Part shown: in pieces, positions 10,661 to 21,844 of the stretch
How positions within the stretch are numbered: the first letter of the stretch is position 1
How the letters are laid out: each line of letters starts with the position of its first letter
Assembly (NCBI GenBank): GCA_033961575.1
Contig: CM066728.1
Location: 111,451,852 to 111,515,851 of the forward strand
DNA length: 64,000 bases
Origin: Aselliscus stoliczkanus
Lineage: Eukaryota; Chordata; Mammalia; Chiroptera; Hipposideridae
Direction: 5' to 3'
Notes under the pieces: model-generated
Seen by the model: only the letters and a program-made list of their open reading frames with translations
Told to the model about the DNA's origin: nothing
Database searches by the model: none
Program-made: the position numbers and the translations under genes

Positions 10661-11560
10661 TGCAAGATGGCAATGAAATTAGCTACCGTTCTCTGAGTGG
10701 AGCTGCCCCATCCCCCCTTTCTGCACCAAGCTACACTGGCGAGTGCCTGCCTTTGAAACTCCTTCCTAGCACTTAAACTGATGAAAGGAGGACAAGCTCA
10801 GGTGTCCCCGGCGCTGCGGCCGGCTGGGCGAGCATTTTTGCAGGGGCGGCTTTGTGGACTGCGGCCTCGTCTCCCCCAGACATGGCCATTGTGCAGACTC
10901 CCTGTCGACCTGGACGTACCTTTCTGCTCTCAGATTATAGGAAACAAAGGCAAGCAAGTCCAGGTGGAAGTGAGCCTGTGAGCACAGGGTTAAGTTCACG
11001 GGGACGCTAGGCTCATGGGAAGAGAGAACTGCATCCACGGAAGCCAGGCTGGGCTCAGGCAGTGAGGACAAGCCGGGCAGGTCAGACACGCTGGGAATGG
11101 AAAGGAGAGATTCTTGGACAGCCACCCTGACTTGCTCGCACTTTGCTTTATCCAGCTCTAAAGGGGTTTTTGTTTTTAAACTGGAGGGGGGGGGACAGGT
11201 TTCTGGAGAAGATGAGCGGAAAACCTAAGTGCTCTGAGCAGTGGGCATGAGTGAGGGTATGTAGCTGGGACAAGCCATCCATCCATCCATTACGTGGGGT
11301 TTCAGAAATGCAGGAGTCACTATCAACACGTGGGTTCTCAGGACTACCGCCAAGAGCCCAGGAAAGAGCCCACAGCTGGCCATTGGGAGAGCTCCTTGAG
11401 AAGTGAGGCCTATGCCAGCAGCGTGCCAGGACATTTTTGTAAAAGATCCATGAGGTTTAGGTGTAGATTGAAGCAGTTTTATGTATTATTAGGAATTTGA
11501 CCTGCACAGCCTAAGTAGAGAATTTCTACTTCGAGGAGGCATCCTTCTTAATTCTTACCA
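10661..11560. other. Unassigned sequence
   Basis: No gene or named repeat recognised. Frames of up to 119 codons on the minus strand (10766-11125) have no domain signature. A short CATC-rich run lies near 11276-11290. Confidence 0.3.
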
Positions 11561-11755
11561 AAAGTGTGCTCAGAGGGCTGGCCAAATGGCTCAGTTAGCT
11601 AAGAGCTCACTCAAGAGTGCGAGCCAAGCTCTGAACAACAGCAGTTCGATGCCCAGCCTGAGCTGAGCTGCCGCTGAGCTGCCAACAGGTAGCAGGATGG
11701 CTCAGCTAACAACAAAAAATAAATTCAGCTTTAAAAATAAAAAGTGTGCTCAGAG
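11561..11755 (+). mobile_element. tRNA-derived SINE (type B) with perfect target-site duplication
   Basis: The body at about 11576-11740 opens 'ggctggccaaatggctcagt', with an A-box-like 'tggctcagttag', and has a canonical B-box 'gttcgatgc'. A longer tRNA-unrelated part and an A-rich 3' end follow. It is flanked by identical 15-bp direct repeats, aaagtgtgctcagag, at 11561-11575 and 11741-11755. Its head differs from the type A SINE. The first half resembles SINEs I associate with rhinolophoid bats; that comparison is from memory. Confidence 0.85.
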
Positions 11756-11776
11756 AGTGGGCTGTTCTGATATTTA

Positions 11777-11800
11777 GTGTGTGTGTGGGTGTGTGTGTGG

Positions 11801-11851
<51 letters not shown>

Positions 11852-11868
11852 AGAGAGAGAGAGAGAGA
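11777..11868 (+). repeat. (GT)n-(GA)n compound microsatellite
   Basis: GT-rich repeats at 11777-11804 are followed by GA repeats to 11868 with one GCGC interruption. It explains the Arg-Glu or Ser-Leu runs in nearby open frames, which are not genes. Confidence 0.95.
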
Positions 11869-14050
11869 CCGCCATCCATCCTACCTTGGGGACAGCAGTG
11901 GCATTTCCGGGGTGCCTGGCCTCTAACCAGAGGTGCATCCAGGGCCTCGTGCTGTTCCTGGTTCTCACCACCCTCCTGTTCAAAGCCAGTTCTGAGGGCC
12001 CACCTGGCTAGTAAACACAGCGTCTGGAGAAGAGGGTAACCCCAGCAAAGGAAGGCAGCCAGCATGGTCAAGCTACTAAAGGAAACATGAAGACACGAAA
12101 CTGAAATGTTCGCACTCTTGGCTAGTGGCGGCTTGCTGGGTAGAGCCGCTGTGATGAAATGACACTTCCCCTGAAGTCTGGACATCAGGAAACGAGAGCC
12201 CCTGATGTGTGACTGTTCACCTTTACACCTGTCCTGATATGGGAGGTGGGGGCCCAGAGCTTTGAATCTCTTCTCTGGGCAGTTGCCAGGTGGCCCTGGA
12301 AAAGTGCAGACTCTTGGGCATCAAACTGGCTCCAGCATAGAAGGGAGATCACCTCCCTCGGTTTCCTGGAGATGGAGTGAGATCAGCACTCTGGGTGTCA
12401 TTTGGGGCATGGGATTGGATGCCTTTTCTTCAGCAGGTCCACCTATCTACCCACTGCGATTGGTCAGCTCAGACCTCCTGCTCCGGGCCGGTGCCACAGT
12501 CCGCAGGACAAAGGCACCCCACAGCCTGCAGGGGTGCAGGTAGCGGCAGGTCCAGGAGAGCTGGCACTCTGCTGTAAGCACACCTGTGCCCTGGTTTCTG
12601 TAGAGAAATCACACTTTGCCCGGTCTGACCGTGTCATCGGAGGGGGTCTTTAGGGAACTATAAATAAACCAAGTGTGAACAAAGCACCAATCAACTCTAG
12701 GCTTTACTGTTTCATAGAATCAATTTAAAGGCTTCTGTGATCGTTTTCAAGTGGATAAAAGTGTTATAATTAACAGGTATGAATATACAGTCTTTATATA
12801 ACCAAGGTAATGACATAAATCAAAGGGAGATACAAGACTTGTGTGAGATGTGAGAACTTGTGCAACAGGGACACGCGAATATGCTGAACCTATGGGTTTC
12901 TTAAATGAGCTCATTCCTCCTAGTCAGGGAATTTGGGGTGCTTTATCAGTTTCTTGTTTTACTGGGTTGTAGGAAATGTCATGACGCATTTTTGTGATGA
13001 AAAACATGGGAAAAATATGTCATGACTTTTCCGACAACCTAATAGTTCACAGTGTTAGAAACAGATTGAGAAAGTGGGAGCAGACGTGCTGGGTGGTTAA
13101 CTATCACTGTGGGGGCTGTGCGTTCTTTGTGGCTGGTCCTGGCTGGAGGGCTGTCATTGCCATGCGTGTCCTGGAGACGTGTGGCATCCACGCCACAGGC
13201 CCGAGTGCCATCCATGTAAATAAAGCCGGGGTGGAGCGGGGCCTCGACAGGCAGAGGGAGCTCATACGGTAGGTTCATTGCTGCTGTTTCAGGAGGAAAG
13301 ATATAAAAGACCACTGAATTACCACTCACACAGCTCGGTGGTGGAGAGAAGCCTGGTTTGTGACACTGGGGAGTCCAAGAACTGAATGCAGGAGCATGGA
13401 GCCCATGGGAGCATCCCGGGCGTGCGCTGGCCTGGCCCTGCTGTGCACACGCGGGTAGGAAAGCCCACCTCTGACACCTGTCCTCACACAGTGAGCAGGC
13501 GATTGTCCAGCTGCAAGCGTCACCTTCCCTCAGAGTGAGCACTCACCAAATCAGGCATATTATTTCACCCGAATTACCTAAAGCTTATTACTGTATTACT
13601 GTTTTTCCACGTGAAACCATGTTCATCTGATGAAGAGAGGGCCATGGGTCTCCATCCGCATGGAGAGCCTTTTCCTCTGTCCTCACACCCCCAGGAAGCC
13701 CTCCTTCTGAGGACGTCTGGCCGGCTCACCACCCCTCCCCCATGCCCTGAGGTGTGCCACACGCCTCTGCTGCCCTCTCCTTTGAGCTCCCATGTCCCCA
13801 CTGTGTCCCGCACATCTGGTCTGTCACATTGTCCTGTGAATGCTTGTTCAATGGTTGTGTGATGGTCTTCATTCACTTTTCTCAGATCTCACTTTCTCCA
13901 AACAAGACCAGACAACTGGGAGGCCCTAATGAAGACTGCATGCGCCAGAGTTAGCCAGCCAACTCGCATTTTACTTTTTTTGGAAAACAGAATAGAACCC
14001 CAGAAAATACTATTTCTCAACCAAGATGGCTCACAAATAACTTACCAGCT
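11869..14050. other. Unique sequence without recognised gene
   Basis: About 2.2 kb with no named repeat. The part around 12650-12960 is AT-rich and repeat-free, and could be conserved non-coding DNA. The longest frame (167 codons, minus, 13039-13542) has no domain I recognise. Confidence 0.3.
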
Positions 14051-14051
14051 C

Positions 14052-14338
14052 CTTCCTGAGCAACTCCCGTACCCACAGGAAGTGACGGGGGTAGGATGGG
14101 GGATGGGCTCCCGTGCCCACAGGAAGTGACGGGGATAGGATGGGGGATGGGCTCCCGTACCCACAGGAAGTGACGGGGATAGGATGGGGGATGGGCTCCC
14201 GTACCCACAGGAAGTGACGGGGATAGGATGGGGGATGCCTCCCTGACCAACTCCCGTACCCACAGGAAGTGACGGGGGTAGCATGGGGGATGGGCTCCCG
14301 TACCCACAAGAAGTGACGGGGGTAGGATGGGGGATGGG
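14052..14338 (+). repeat. 45-bp minisatellite, about six copies
   Basis: The unit is about 45 bp, with key segments 'ctcccgtacccacaggaagt' and 'gacggggataggatggggga'. Four copies run head to tail, then a 12-bp interruption (cctccctgacca), then two more. The interruption resembles the sequence just before copy 1 (ttcctgagca), so the array looks like two blocks made by a secondary duplication. Because 45 is a multiple of three, all frames stay open through the array, producing repetitive frames of up to 164 codons on the minus strand that are not credible genes. Confidence 0.95.
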
Positions 14339-15000
14339 AGGACAGTGGGGCCTGAAGTCCCGATGAGTGGGGAGTGCTGGGCCAGCTTCCCGCCCATAGA
14401 TCCCGTTAACTTCAGAGCATCCCTCGGGCTTCTGTTCAAAAGAACTGTGTCAAATGGTCCATACATTAGGTTCCCTTGGAGGAACTCTCCTTTTGGAGGC
14501 AATAGCTTCATTTTTCCAATTTTAATGGCATTTTTCTCTTTCCTCCAGGCCTACTGCCTGCCCCCCGACCCCTTTCATAAGATGTGACAAACAGTGAGAA
14601 CTGATTTGGCCCATTGCACCTTCTGATGGAGATAGGGCTCCATGACGTCACCATGCCGCGTGTGTCATACAAACTGTGTTTTCAGAGCGACAGGTCTCCA
14701 AACGCACGTGTTCTCTCCTCAGCCCCGTGAACAGAGGCTGTTCTATGATGCCATCATCCTACAAATAAGCAAACGATGGTCAGAGTGAACAGATTTCCTG
14801 ATTCAGGCAAGAAAGTTAAGAACACAGGCAGAACGTAACCCCTATTTTGGGGTGTCCCCTACACAGACTATGAACCTGGAAGACTGTAACTAAATGGTGA
14901 TGACAAGCAACCATCTTTCCTCAGTTCAAGACCCCCTCGCCCAGGAGAAGGGGTCCTGCATAGCAGCACCAATTATCCGTGGGGTTAGATGTATCGTGAT
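14339..15000. other. Unassigned sequence
   Basis: No gene or named repeat recognised. Confidence 0.3.
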
Positions 15001-15105
15001 TAAAGTAACCACTGTGTTTGATAACCTACCATGCCCAGCCCTGAGAGCTAGGTGATTTGATTCCCATTTTATATGTAATAGTGGCAAGACTCAGGAATTT
15101 TCATC
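15000..15105 (+). mobile_element. MIR-like fragment, sense
   Basis: 'taccatgcccagccctgagagctagg' followed by 'gattcccattttatatgtaatagtggcaagac' follows the MIR core and 3' segment. Strongly diverged. Confidence 0.45.
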
Positions 15106-16619
15106 AACTGACATCAGACTGAGCGCCAGGGGGACCAGGGTGTGGGGGGAGGAACCAGAGCGTGACCTCGTTAGAACACCCCCATGGACCGAAGGGAGGT
15201 GACCGAGTAAGTGCAGCATTGCTGGGATCCCTGCCCGTTTCCAGCTCCCGCTGCGGACGTGGCTGGACCTCACCACCTGCCCGGGGGGAGCAGCACGGGG
15301 CACCCCTGCCGCCGGCCATGTGCCCTGGTCCCACTGCGCTTGGAAAGTGATGAGGCAGCATTCTCAGCTGGTCTGCAGTCACCTCTCCATTATGCAAGCG
15401 ATCTGCTGGCTTCCGAGTGTGCAGTGTCGCCGGGCCGAGGGGCCACCTCACCACCCATTCGCACATCAAGAAAAGGGAAAACCAGTGAAAAGTTGCCCCA
15501 CTCCCTGAGTTGCTGATGAGCCGGAGACACATAAACTTTGCTACAGGAAACGAGCCAAATAAAAATCAGCGAAATATAGGTCGGCGAGCCCCCGGTGCCT
15601 CAGGAGGACAGCCTGTGGTGTTGCGTTGAAACCGCAGTGTGCTGCTGCTCTCTCATTTCCTTGCTGTCTGTGGGCACGAGTCCTCACCCCCAAAGAAGGG
15701 GCAGCAGTGACACAGAGCACGTGGGCGATGGGCAAAGGGCAGAGGACGTGCCTTGCACGTCGTAAAAACTCATTAAATGAAACCTATGAACACCAAAACT
15801 CAGAATAACAACGATAATTTGTCTGTGCTGATATTAGTGTAAAATGGCAGAGTGACAACATCAGCTTCATTAGTAGGTTGTGTGGCCACTTGGCCCGGGG
15901 AAAATCCATTCAGGCTCCGTAAGGTTTCAGGGACCAGGCTGAGGGGTCTCTGGCCGAACCCCCAACTCACGGCAGATGACGGAGCTGAAGAAACATGACT
16001 TCCTTCAGTCCTGGCTCAGGAGCAAACGTGCTTGTCACTTAATGTCACGAAAAGTCGCACGTCCCTTTGCCACTTGCCACCTGGGACCTGTAAAGCAAAG
16101 TGCCGCAGCTCAGACCCTGTGATCCAGAGCTTTCTGTGACTCCGACTCCCTTTGCCCACTCCCCGGAGCTCTCCGTGTCATGGCTCCTGTGTGTCTATAT
16201 GTTCATGTAAAATGTGCGTGTGACTGTGGCTGTCGTGTCATGAGAAATGCTTTGCACGCAGGATTTTCTAACGCTTCTGTGAACTCTGAGTCCAGCCCTG
16301 GGGATAGACCCCGAGTGCGCTTGCTTACGAGGCACCCACATGCCCTGTTTGTCTCATGAGCGGAAGTCCCGGTAGCCGCTTTGTTCCCAACGAAGTACAG
16401 CTTTACAGGCGGTGGGGACGCTACTGATGGCCCCATCATGCATCCTCCTTTAGATGCACCCATCGCCTTGGTGTCGTAAATGAACTTATTTTCTGTGTTG
16501 TGCTGAAGACACAGCGAAGAATGATACCAACTGCAGCTTTCATCCCCAGGAAGGCCCAGCCAGCTTGCTGGCTAAGCGTGCAGTGACAACGTCTGCGGAC
16601 AGCCTGTCATCACTGCAGG
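15106..16619. other. Unique sequence without recognised gene
   Basis: No gene or named repeat recognised. The part at about 15760-15900 is AT-richer ('ataacaacgataatttg', 'cttcattagtaggttg') and could be conserved non-coding DNA. Confidence 0.3.
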
Positions 16620-16935
16620 ACGACTTTCCGAGAAGGTCACAGACGCGCATGCATTAGAGGGGCCGGTGTGGTGCGGTGGTCCCCCTTCTGTCTCCAGCAG
16701 CAGCTGCATATTAGATGACGCCCCCTTTCAACTGCTAAGTGCTGCTGCCGTTTTATCGGCCAGTCGCCAGCAGGCTCAGGGGACAAGCGCTATCTCCTAT
16801 GGCCCTGAAAATTGATATTGAACATGGAAAGGAGAATCTCACAAGCTGATAGCAATTAGCTAAAAAGGATTTGCGACTCCATGATTCATCACACCAGGGG
16901 ACCAAAGTCATTTGCAGACACTGTTCCGAGAGTCC
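16620..16935. promoter_or_regulatory. Candidate conserved non-coding element
   Basis: A repeat-free block mixing GC and AT segments, with 'tgatagcaattagct' at 16847-16861 (a homeodomain-type core) and 'gattcatcacacc' near 16883. Conservation is inferred, not shown. Confidence 0.3.
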
Positions 16936-17429
16936 CTGTGTGCCCCAGCTCTGCCTCTGTTCCTCTCACACCAGGGTGTGACACTTTCAGCTTTCAGAGC
17001 CCCTTTCTAGAACAGAAGCTTCCTTAGCCGGTGACTGTCTCTGTCAAAGATGCTTCAGTTAGCGGGTGCTCCAGGTGGGCTGCGATTCCTATTTACGTGT
17101 CAGATTTTCATGAAGGAAAACGGAACACAGTCTCGTTAAAAGTCTGCTGTGTTGTTGTTTTTGTGTAAGAAGTAAACTTGTGACTGGGTCAGGGAGAAAA
17201 TCATACCTGAATTCATCAAGAGAACAGTGCTGAGGTGTCAGAAGTGTCCAGAGATTGTTGTTACCAATGACTTGCTGAGCCCAGATCACTGCCTCTTTAT
17301 TCTTGACCATTGGGGTTGCACCCAAACCCCGCATGTTGGCCCTAATGGCCGCCTTGTCAGGTGTTCACTTTCCAGGGGGCTGGGCTTCCCTTCTTTCTGT
17401 GCATCCCTGTAGCTGTAGGCCATTTATTT
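16936..17429. other. Unassigned sequence
   Basis: No gene or named repeat recognised. Confidence 0.3.
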
Positions 17430-17560
17430 AAACTGCTGCTGAGTGTTTCATTGTAATTGCACACCACAGTGTATTTACTTCTTAAATGGATAGTTTGTGC
17501 TCTATTTTGTCACCAACAAGGCAGAAAATTATGCATGGAGCATTCCTCCATGTAAAATTG
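17430..17560 (-). mobile_element. L1 fragment, antisense
   Basis: 'tttcattgtaattgcacacc', 'cttaaatggatagtttg' and 'ttttgtcaccaacaaggc' follow the reverse complement of the L1 ORF2 end ('attccattgt...ccattcatctgttgatgg'). Diverged. Confidence 0.4.
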
Positions 17561-18767
17561 CCATCTGACCTGACTGTGAAAGGGACACTTAAATGCCTTC
17601 GCCACCCCCTAGAAGGAAAGGAGGGCTTGAACTAGTATCATGTAGAAAACCACAAAGGAAAACTTCAGTTATATACTTTTATGCTATTGACATATGGGAA
17701 GTAAATAATATACTTATAGAGGATTTATTTTAATTTCAATATGTGCACATTGAAATTAAAAGCTTCTTGGTGAGGAAAAAAAAAATACCATAAACAGACC
17801 CAAAAAGCCACAGGTAGCCTCATCACCGGTTAGGGAAATGAGATTCCAGCAGCAATGCCCCATCATGCCCCCGCTGGGTGACTGGAGCACGGTGACACAT
17901 CTAACCACAGTGAGGGCGGCTGGGATGAGGGGGTGATGGCAGTGCTCTGGCAGCCTCCAGGGAGCCAAGAGCCCGATATGGGTCCTCCCCTCGGCCCCGC
18001 TCCACTTCAGCAGCCCGTGGGCATCAGGACTCTGGGGTGATCTGCAGCCAGACTGCCCTTGCATCGGGTCGGGGAGCTGGCCATTCAGTGCCACTGCAGG
18101 CTCAGGCTTTCTCTCTTTGTGCGCCGACCTGCCCTTGATTAGCTGGTGTCTGTTTTATCTTGGATTGGCTGTAGAGTCAGACATGTTTGAGTGGTGATTG
18201 TATGGCCACCAGGAAACCAGCTGGGAAAGAGTGAGGGAAGGGAGCAGAAGGGAGGGGATAAGCACTCGGAAGCACTCTGAGAAACGCAGGCTCCTCTGGA
18301 GAAGGGTGGGATGGACGGCGAGACAGTGATGGAGGGAAGCAGCCCGGTGATGGGGAGGCTGGGTGCACGCTCAGGCGGAAACAAGGGGTGTCTGGGGTGA
18401 GAGCTCGGCGCACGTGGTGCCCATGGCAGGACTTTCCGTGCTCCGTGCTTCCGAGGGCGGCAGCAGTGTCTTGGAAGAACCAGTTTGTGCAGCCTCTGTT
18501 CGACAAAACTAGAAATGGTTCTTTTGAGGCGTGTTTACCTGGCGATGCCAGCGAGTAATATTGCGTGGAGGGCTTTCCTTCCGAGGTTGGCGTAGGGCCC
18601 TCGGTGAGCTTAGGGGGCCCGAGGCTCCTCACACAGGCCTGCAGTGGGCCTCAGAACCGTGCCAGTTCTGTCACAGAGCGCCTCATGAGGCTGTTAGCTA
18701 CGAAATCCATGATGCCCAACGTATGTCCGACGTGATGACAATACCCTCACTCGCAAAGCAGTGGCAT
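17561..18767. other. Unassigned sequence
   Basis: No gene or named repeat recognised. A direct repeat of 'tttcaatatgtgcacattgaaattaaa' type (self-complementary TTTCAAT...ATTGAAA) lies at about 17733-17760. Confidence 0.3.
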
Positions 18768-18904
18768 TCGTCACTTCCTTTTTTTTTTTTTTTTGAGGGC
18801 AGTGTCACTGGCCCTCACATGTGGGACCCGAACCGGGGCCGCTGGCGTCCCAAGCCAGCGCTTCACCACGGCGCCACTCGGCCGGCCCCACACTCATCAC
18901 TTTC
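18768..18904 (-). mobile_element. tRNA-derived SINE (type A), antisense
   Basis: This is the reverse complement of the 7.0-kb SINE. A T16 tract is followed by 'gagggcagtgtcactggccc', then the B-box and anticodon-arm complement, and ends 'ccactcggccggcccc'. On the minus strand the anticodon arm is gctggc-ttgggac-gccagc. Imperfect 11-bp flanks, tcgtcacttcc (18768-18778) and tcatcactttc (18894-18904), are a probable target-site duplication. This copy lies inside the 221-codon plus frame at 18531-19196, which is therefore not a gene. Confidence 0.88.
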
Positions 18905-20228
18905 TAAGCCGCCCACGAGGGCATCACAGCAGCCAATGCCTCTCCATGTCAGGCTTCCTGGAATCCGGCTCCTGGAAGCGCCGCCCGCCGGGTCGCACGC
19001 GAGTCCTCAGAGCGGCTTGCCCCTCCCTTCCTTCCTCTGGCCTTGCATTCCCTGCGGACAGACTTCCTTGTTGGACGGCCGCCCATGCACCAACTTCCTA
19101 CTGATTATTTCAGCTGCTTCTCCCGCCCCGGAGCTCCATCCCCAGCAGGTGCCCATGGCCCGGCTCCCTGAGCGCTTCCCCTCTCCCTTGCCCTAGCTGC
19201 ATTTCTCTCTGGACAGATGTGTGCTTGCTCAGGACACTCGGGTTTATTTGGGCTTGACAACTGCTTCCTCCCCAGGCCAAGGGAAGTCAGTGAGCTCTTG
19301 ACAAATGGAGCTCGTATCTCATCAGCTGCACGCCAGTTAGAGAGCCAAGCAACCACTGTATGTCTCCAGCTCTGAAACGAAACAATTCTCTCCCACCAGC
19401 ACAGGTCCGGGTGGGATTATGTTACCGGCGCTGCTTGGAACTGAGCAAGTACCCCGTCCTTTACACCATGTTCTAATGCAGACACAGGCACTGCTTAGGA
19501 TGACTGCTCGGCCACCGAGCTCGGAACTGCTGATGGCTCAGAACCCTGGCGGGACATGTGCAAACAGGTAAATGTATCCACCCCTGGGAACAGGGTCCAT
19601 GACCTTGTGTCTTGGAAAGGTCAGAGAGCAGAGCAGAAGGAACTCTGCAGATGCACAAGAGCCTTTTTGGGAGCCTGTTCGGGGAGGGAGGAAGCTTGGA
19701 GAGCTGAGCACAGACAGGAAATGTGACCCACGGCGTCCTGGGCCTCTCGGATCCCAGGCTCTGTTCCCAGCCTGACTGCTTTGACCTTGAGAAGGCCAGC
19801 TTCCCAGCATCACTGATGAGGTTCTCAGACTAAGAACCTAAAAATGCACTGATGATCCGAGATGAGGATGGCAGTGTGTGGGCTGGGGTCAGCGGGCACC
19901 TAGGGGTTCCCTGGCTGATGCTTCCTTCTGAGGTCAAACAAGCCCCAAGCAAATGCTTCCATTGGTTCTAGCTTCTTAAAAGTGACACATTAAGTCACAC
20001 AGTATGAGATACGCTCCTTGAGTAGAATCGAAGTCTGCTGGACAAGAGTTGTTCGTGGGGACGAGGTTTGGGCCCTTGATTCAGGGCCCCAGTGGAGTGA
20101 ACCTCCGAGAGAAGCCCCAGGGCCTGAGTGAGGGCAGGCGGGGCGTGGCGGGGCTCCAGACCTCATCTCTCATTATTTTCTTTGGCATCATCATGGTTTA
20201 TTATTCAAAGGATGGTCATGAATGTTGT
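18905..20228. other. Unassigned sequence
   Basis: No gene or named repeat recognised. Confidence 0.3.
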
Positions 20229-20668
20229 ATTTGTTTCCTGGTATTGATATAACAGAGTAATACAAACTGAGCAGCTTAAAACGAGAGAGATGCATTACCT
20301 CCCAGTTCTGGAGGACAGAGGTCTGAAACCAACGTGTCCACAAGGAGCACATTCATCCCGAGGCTCTGGGGGAAAATCCTGTCTTACCTCTTCCCACTTC
20401 TGGTGCTTGTGGCCACGTCACTCCAGCCTCTGCCTCCGTGTGCACATGGCCTCCTCTTTTTCCCTCTGTGGGTCTCTGCGTGTCACACCTGCCACCCCGT
20501 TCCCTCATAAGAACACCTGTCATTCATTTAGGGTCTTCCTGGATATTGCAAGAAGATTTCCTTTCCAGATCCTTAACTTAGTCCCATCCGTAAAGTCCCT
20601 TTTTCCAAATATGGTCCCATTCACAGGTCCCATCATTTTAGGAGCCACCATTGAACCCACTACAGATG
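20229..20668 (-). mobile_element. MaLR-type solo LTR, antisense
   Basis: The order of landmarks matches the reverse complement of an MST/MLT1-like ERVL-MaLR LTR. It shows 'acagagtaatacaaactgag', 'acctcccagttctggagg', 'cacatggcctcctc', 'cctcataagaacacctgtc' and 'tccaaatatggtcccattcaca'. No internal retroviral gene is attached, so it is a solo LTR. The family name is approximate. Confidence 0.65.
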
Positions 20669-21373
20669 CCTTTGGTGCCATTTATTAAATAGAGTAACTC
20701 TGAGCAAGCTGTGTTATGGAGAGTTCAGGGAGTGACTAGTGACTGGTGGCCTTTGGCTCTAGAAAGCACATTACGAGGAGACATATGATCATGAGGAAAG
20801 AAGGAGGCAGATTAATTCTTCATAAAGCATTTCATGGTTTATTTAATTTTTGTATGAAACCCCCTTGTGTATTTTACCAAGCCTTATTTTTATTTTTGTG
20901 AGTATGATATAGGCTTAGCATAAATTGTAGTGAATGTGAGCATAATTGCTGACTTTGCAATGCCACCGAGCCTTATGCTCACAGAATGTTGATTGTTTGG
21001 GAACGACATTGATTTTCTGGCTTTAAAGAAGCAGAAAGAGCAAAGGCCTGCGCCGGGCAGCACGGTTCTGTGCTCGGAGACTTTCCGTCACTGCCTCCTT
21101 CCTGAGCCCTTGGGCCACTGCCCCAGGGTCTGGGACCTGGGGGTTCCATGTTTGTTGAATGACTTTCTGTGGAGAATGAACACCAAGTGGGACTTAGGGG
21201 TTGGGGAAAAATGGTGGGAGATGTGGTTAGAAAGTAGGTAGGCTTTAGAAGTCTGAAGTAAGCAATTTTTATTTTACTCTCTAGAAAATGAAGAACTTTG
21301 GAAAATTCTAAAGCAGAGAAGTGTCAAAATAGGAACAAAAGGGGAAAGGAAGGAGACTTTCCAGTGTTGGGGT
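20669..21373. other. Unassigned sequence
   Basis: No gene or named repeat recognised; the part from about 20815 to 20990 is AT-rich. Confidence 0.3.
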
Positions 21374-21477
21374 GTTTTATGATTTGAACTGTGTCCCTCA
21401 AAACTGAAGTCCTGTGTGGAAATAGGGTGCCTGCTGGTGTAACTAGTTATGATGTCATCTTACAGGAATAGGGTGGA
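21374..21477 (+). mobile_element. MaLR-type LTR 5' fragment, sense
   Basis: 'ttgaactgtgtccctcaaaa' and 'aatagggtgcctgctggtgt' resemble the 5' part of the same class of LTR in the plus orientation. It breaks off where the L1 begins, which may mark the insertion point. Confidence 0.5.
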
Positions 21478-21703
21478 ATTGTGTGCTGAAAAATGTAAAA
21501 TGCCTAGGAGAGAAATCAAGAAATCTAAATAAATGGGAGATATTCCTGTTCAAAGATTGATGTCAAACTTTCCCTAAGTTGATGTAAAAGCTTAAGGGTT
21601 TTTTTTTAATATAAAAATAGACAAGATTTTTCCAAAATTCAAATGAGTATCCAAGGTAAAATCAAAGAAAAACAAAGTAGTAGGAATCACTCTACCTGAC
21701 TTC

Positions 21704-21752
<49 letters not shown>

Positions 21753-21785
21753 GATAGATAGAGGATAGATGAGAGATAGATAAAT

Positions 21786-21844
<59 letters not shown>

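Noticed and set aside
11746..12185. Arg-Glu-rich and Ser-Leu-rich frames on both strands
   Set aside because: They are translations of the GA microsatellite.
14017..14511. Repetitive 164-codon minus-strand frame resembling a tandem-repeat protein
   Set aside because: The repetition is the 45-bp minisatellite, whose length keeps every frame open. There is no sign of an exon or signal peptide.
18531..19196. 221-codon frame on the plus strand
   Set aside because: It runs through an antisense type A SINE and its poly-T tract.
20229..20668. Endogenous retrovirus with genes
   Set aside because: Only LTR-type sequence is found here and at the other LTR sites, with no gag, pol or env between them.
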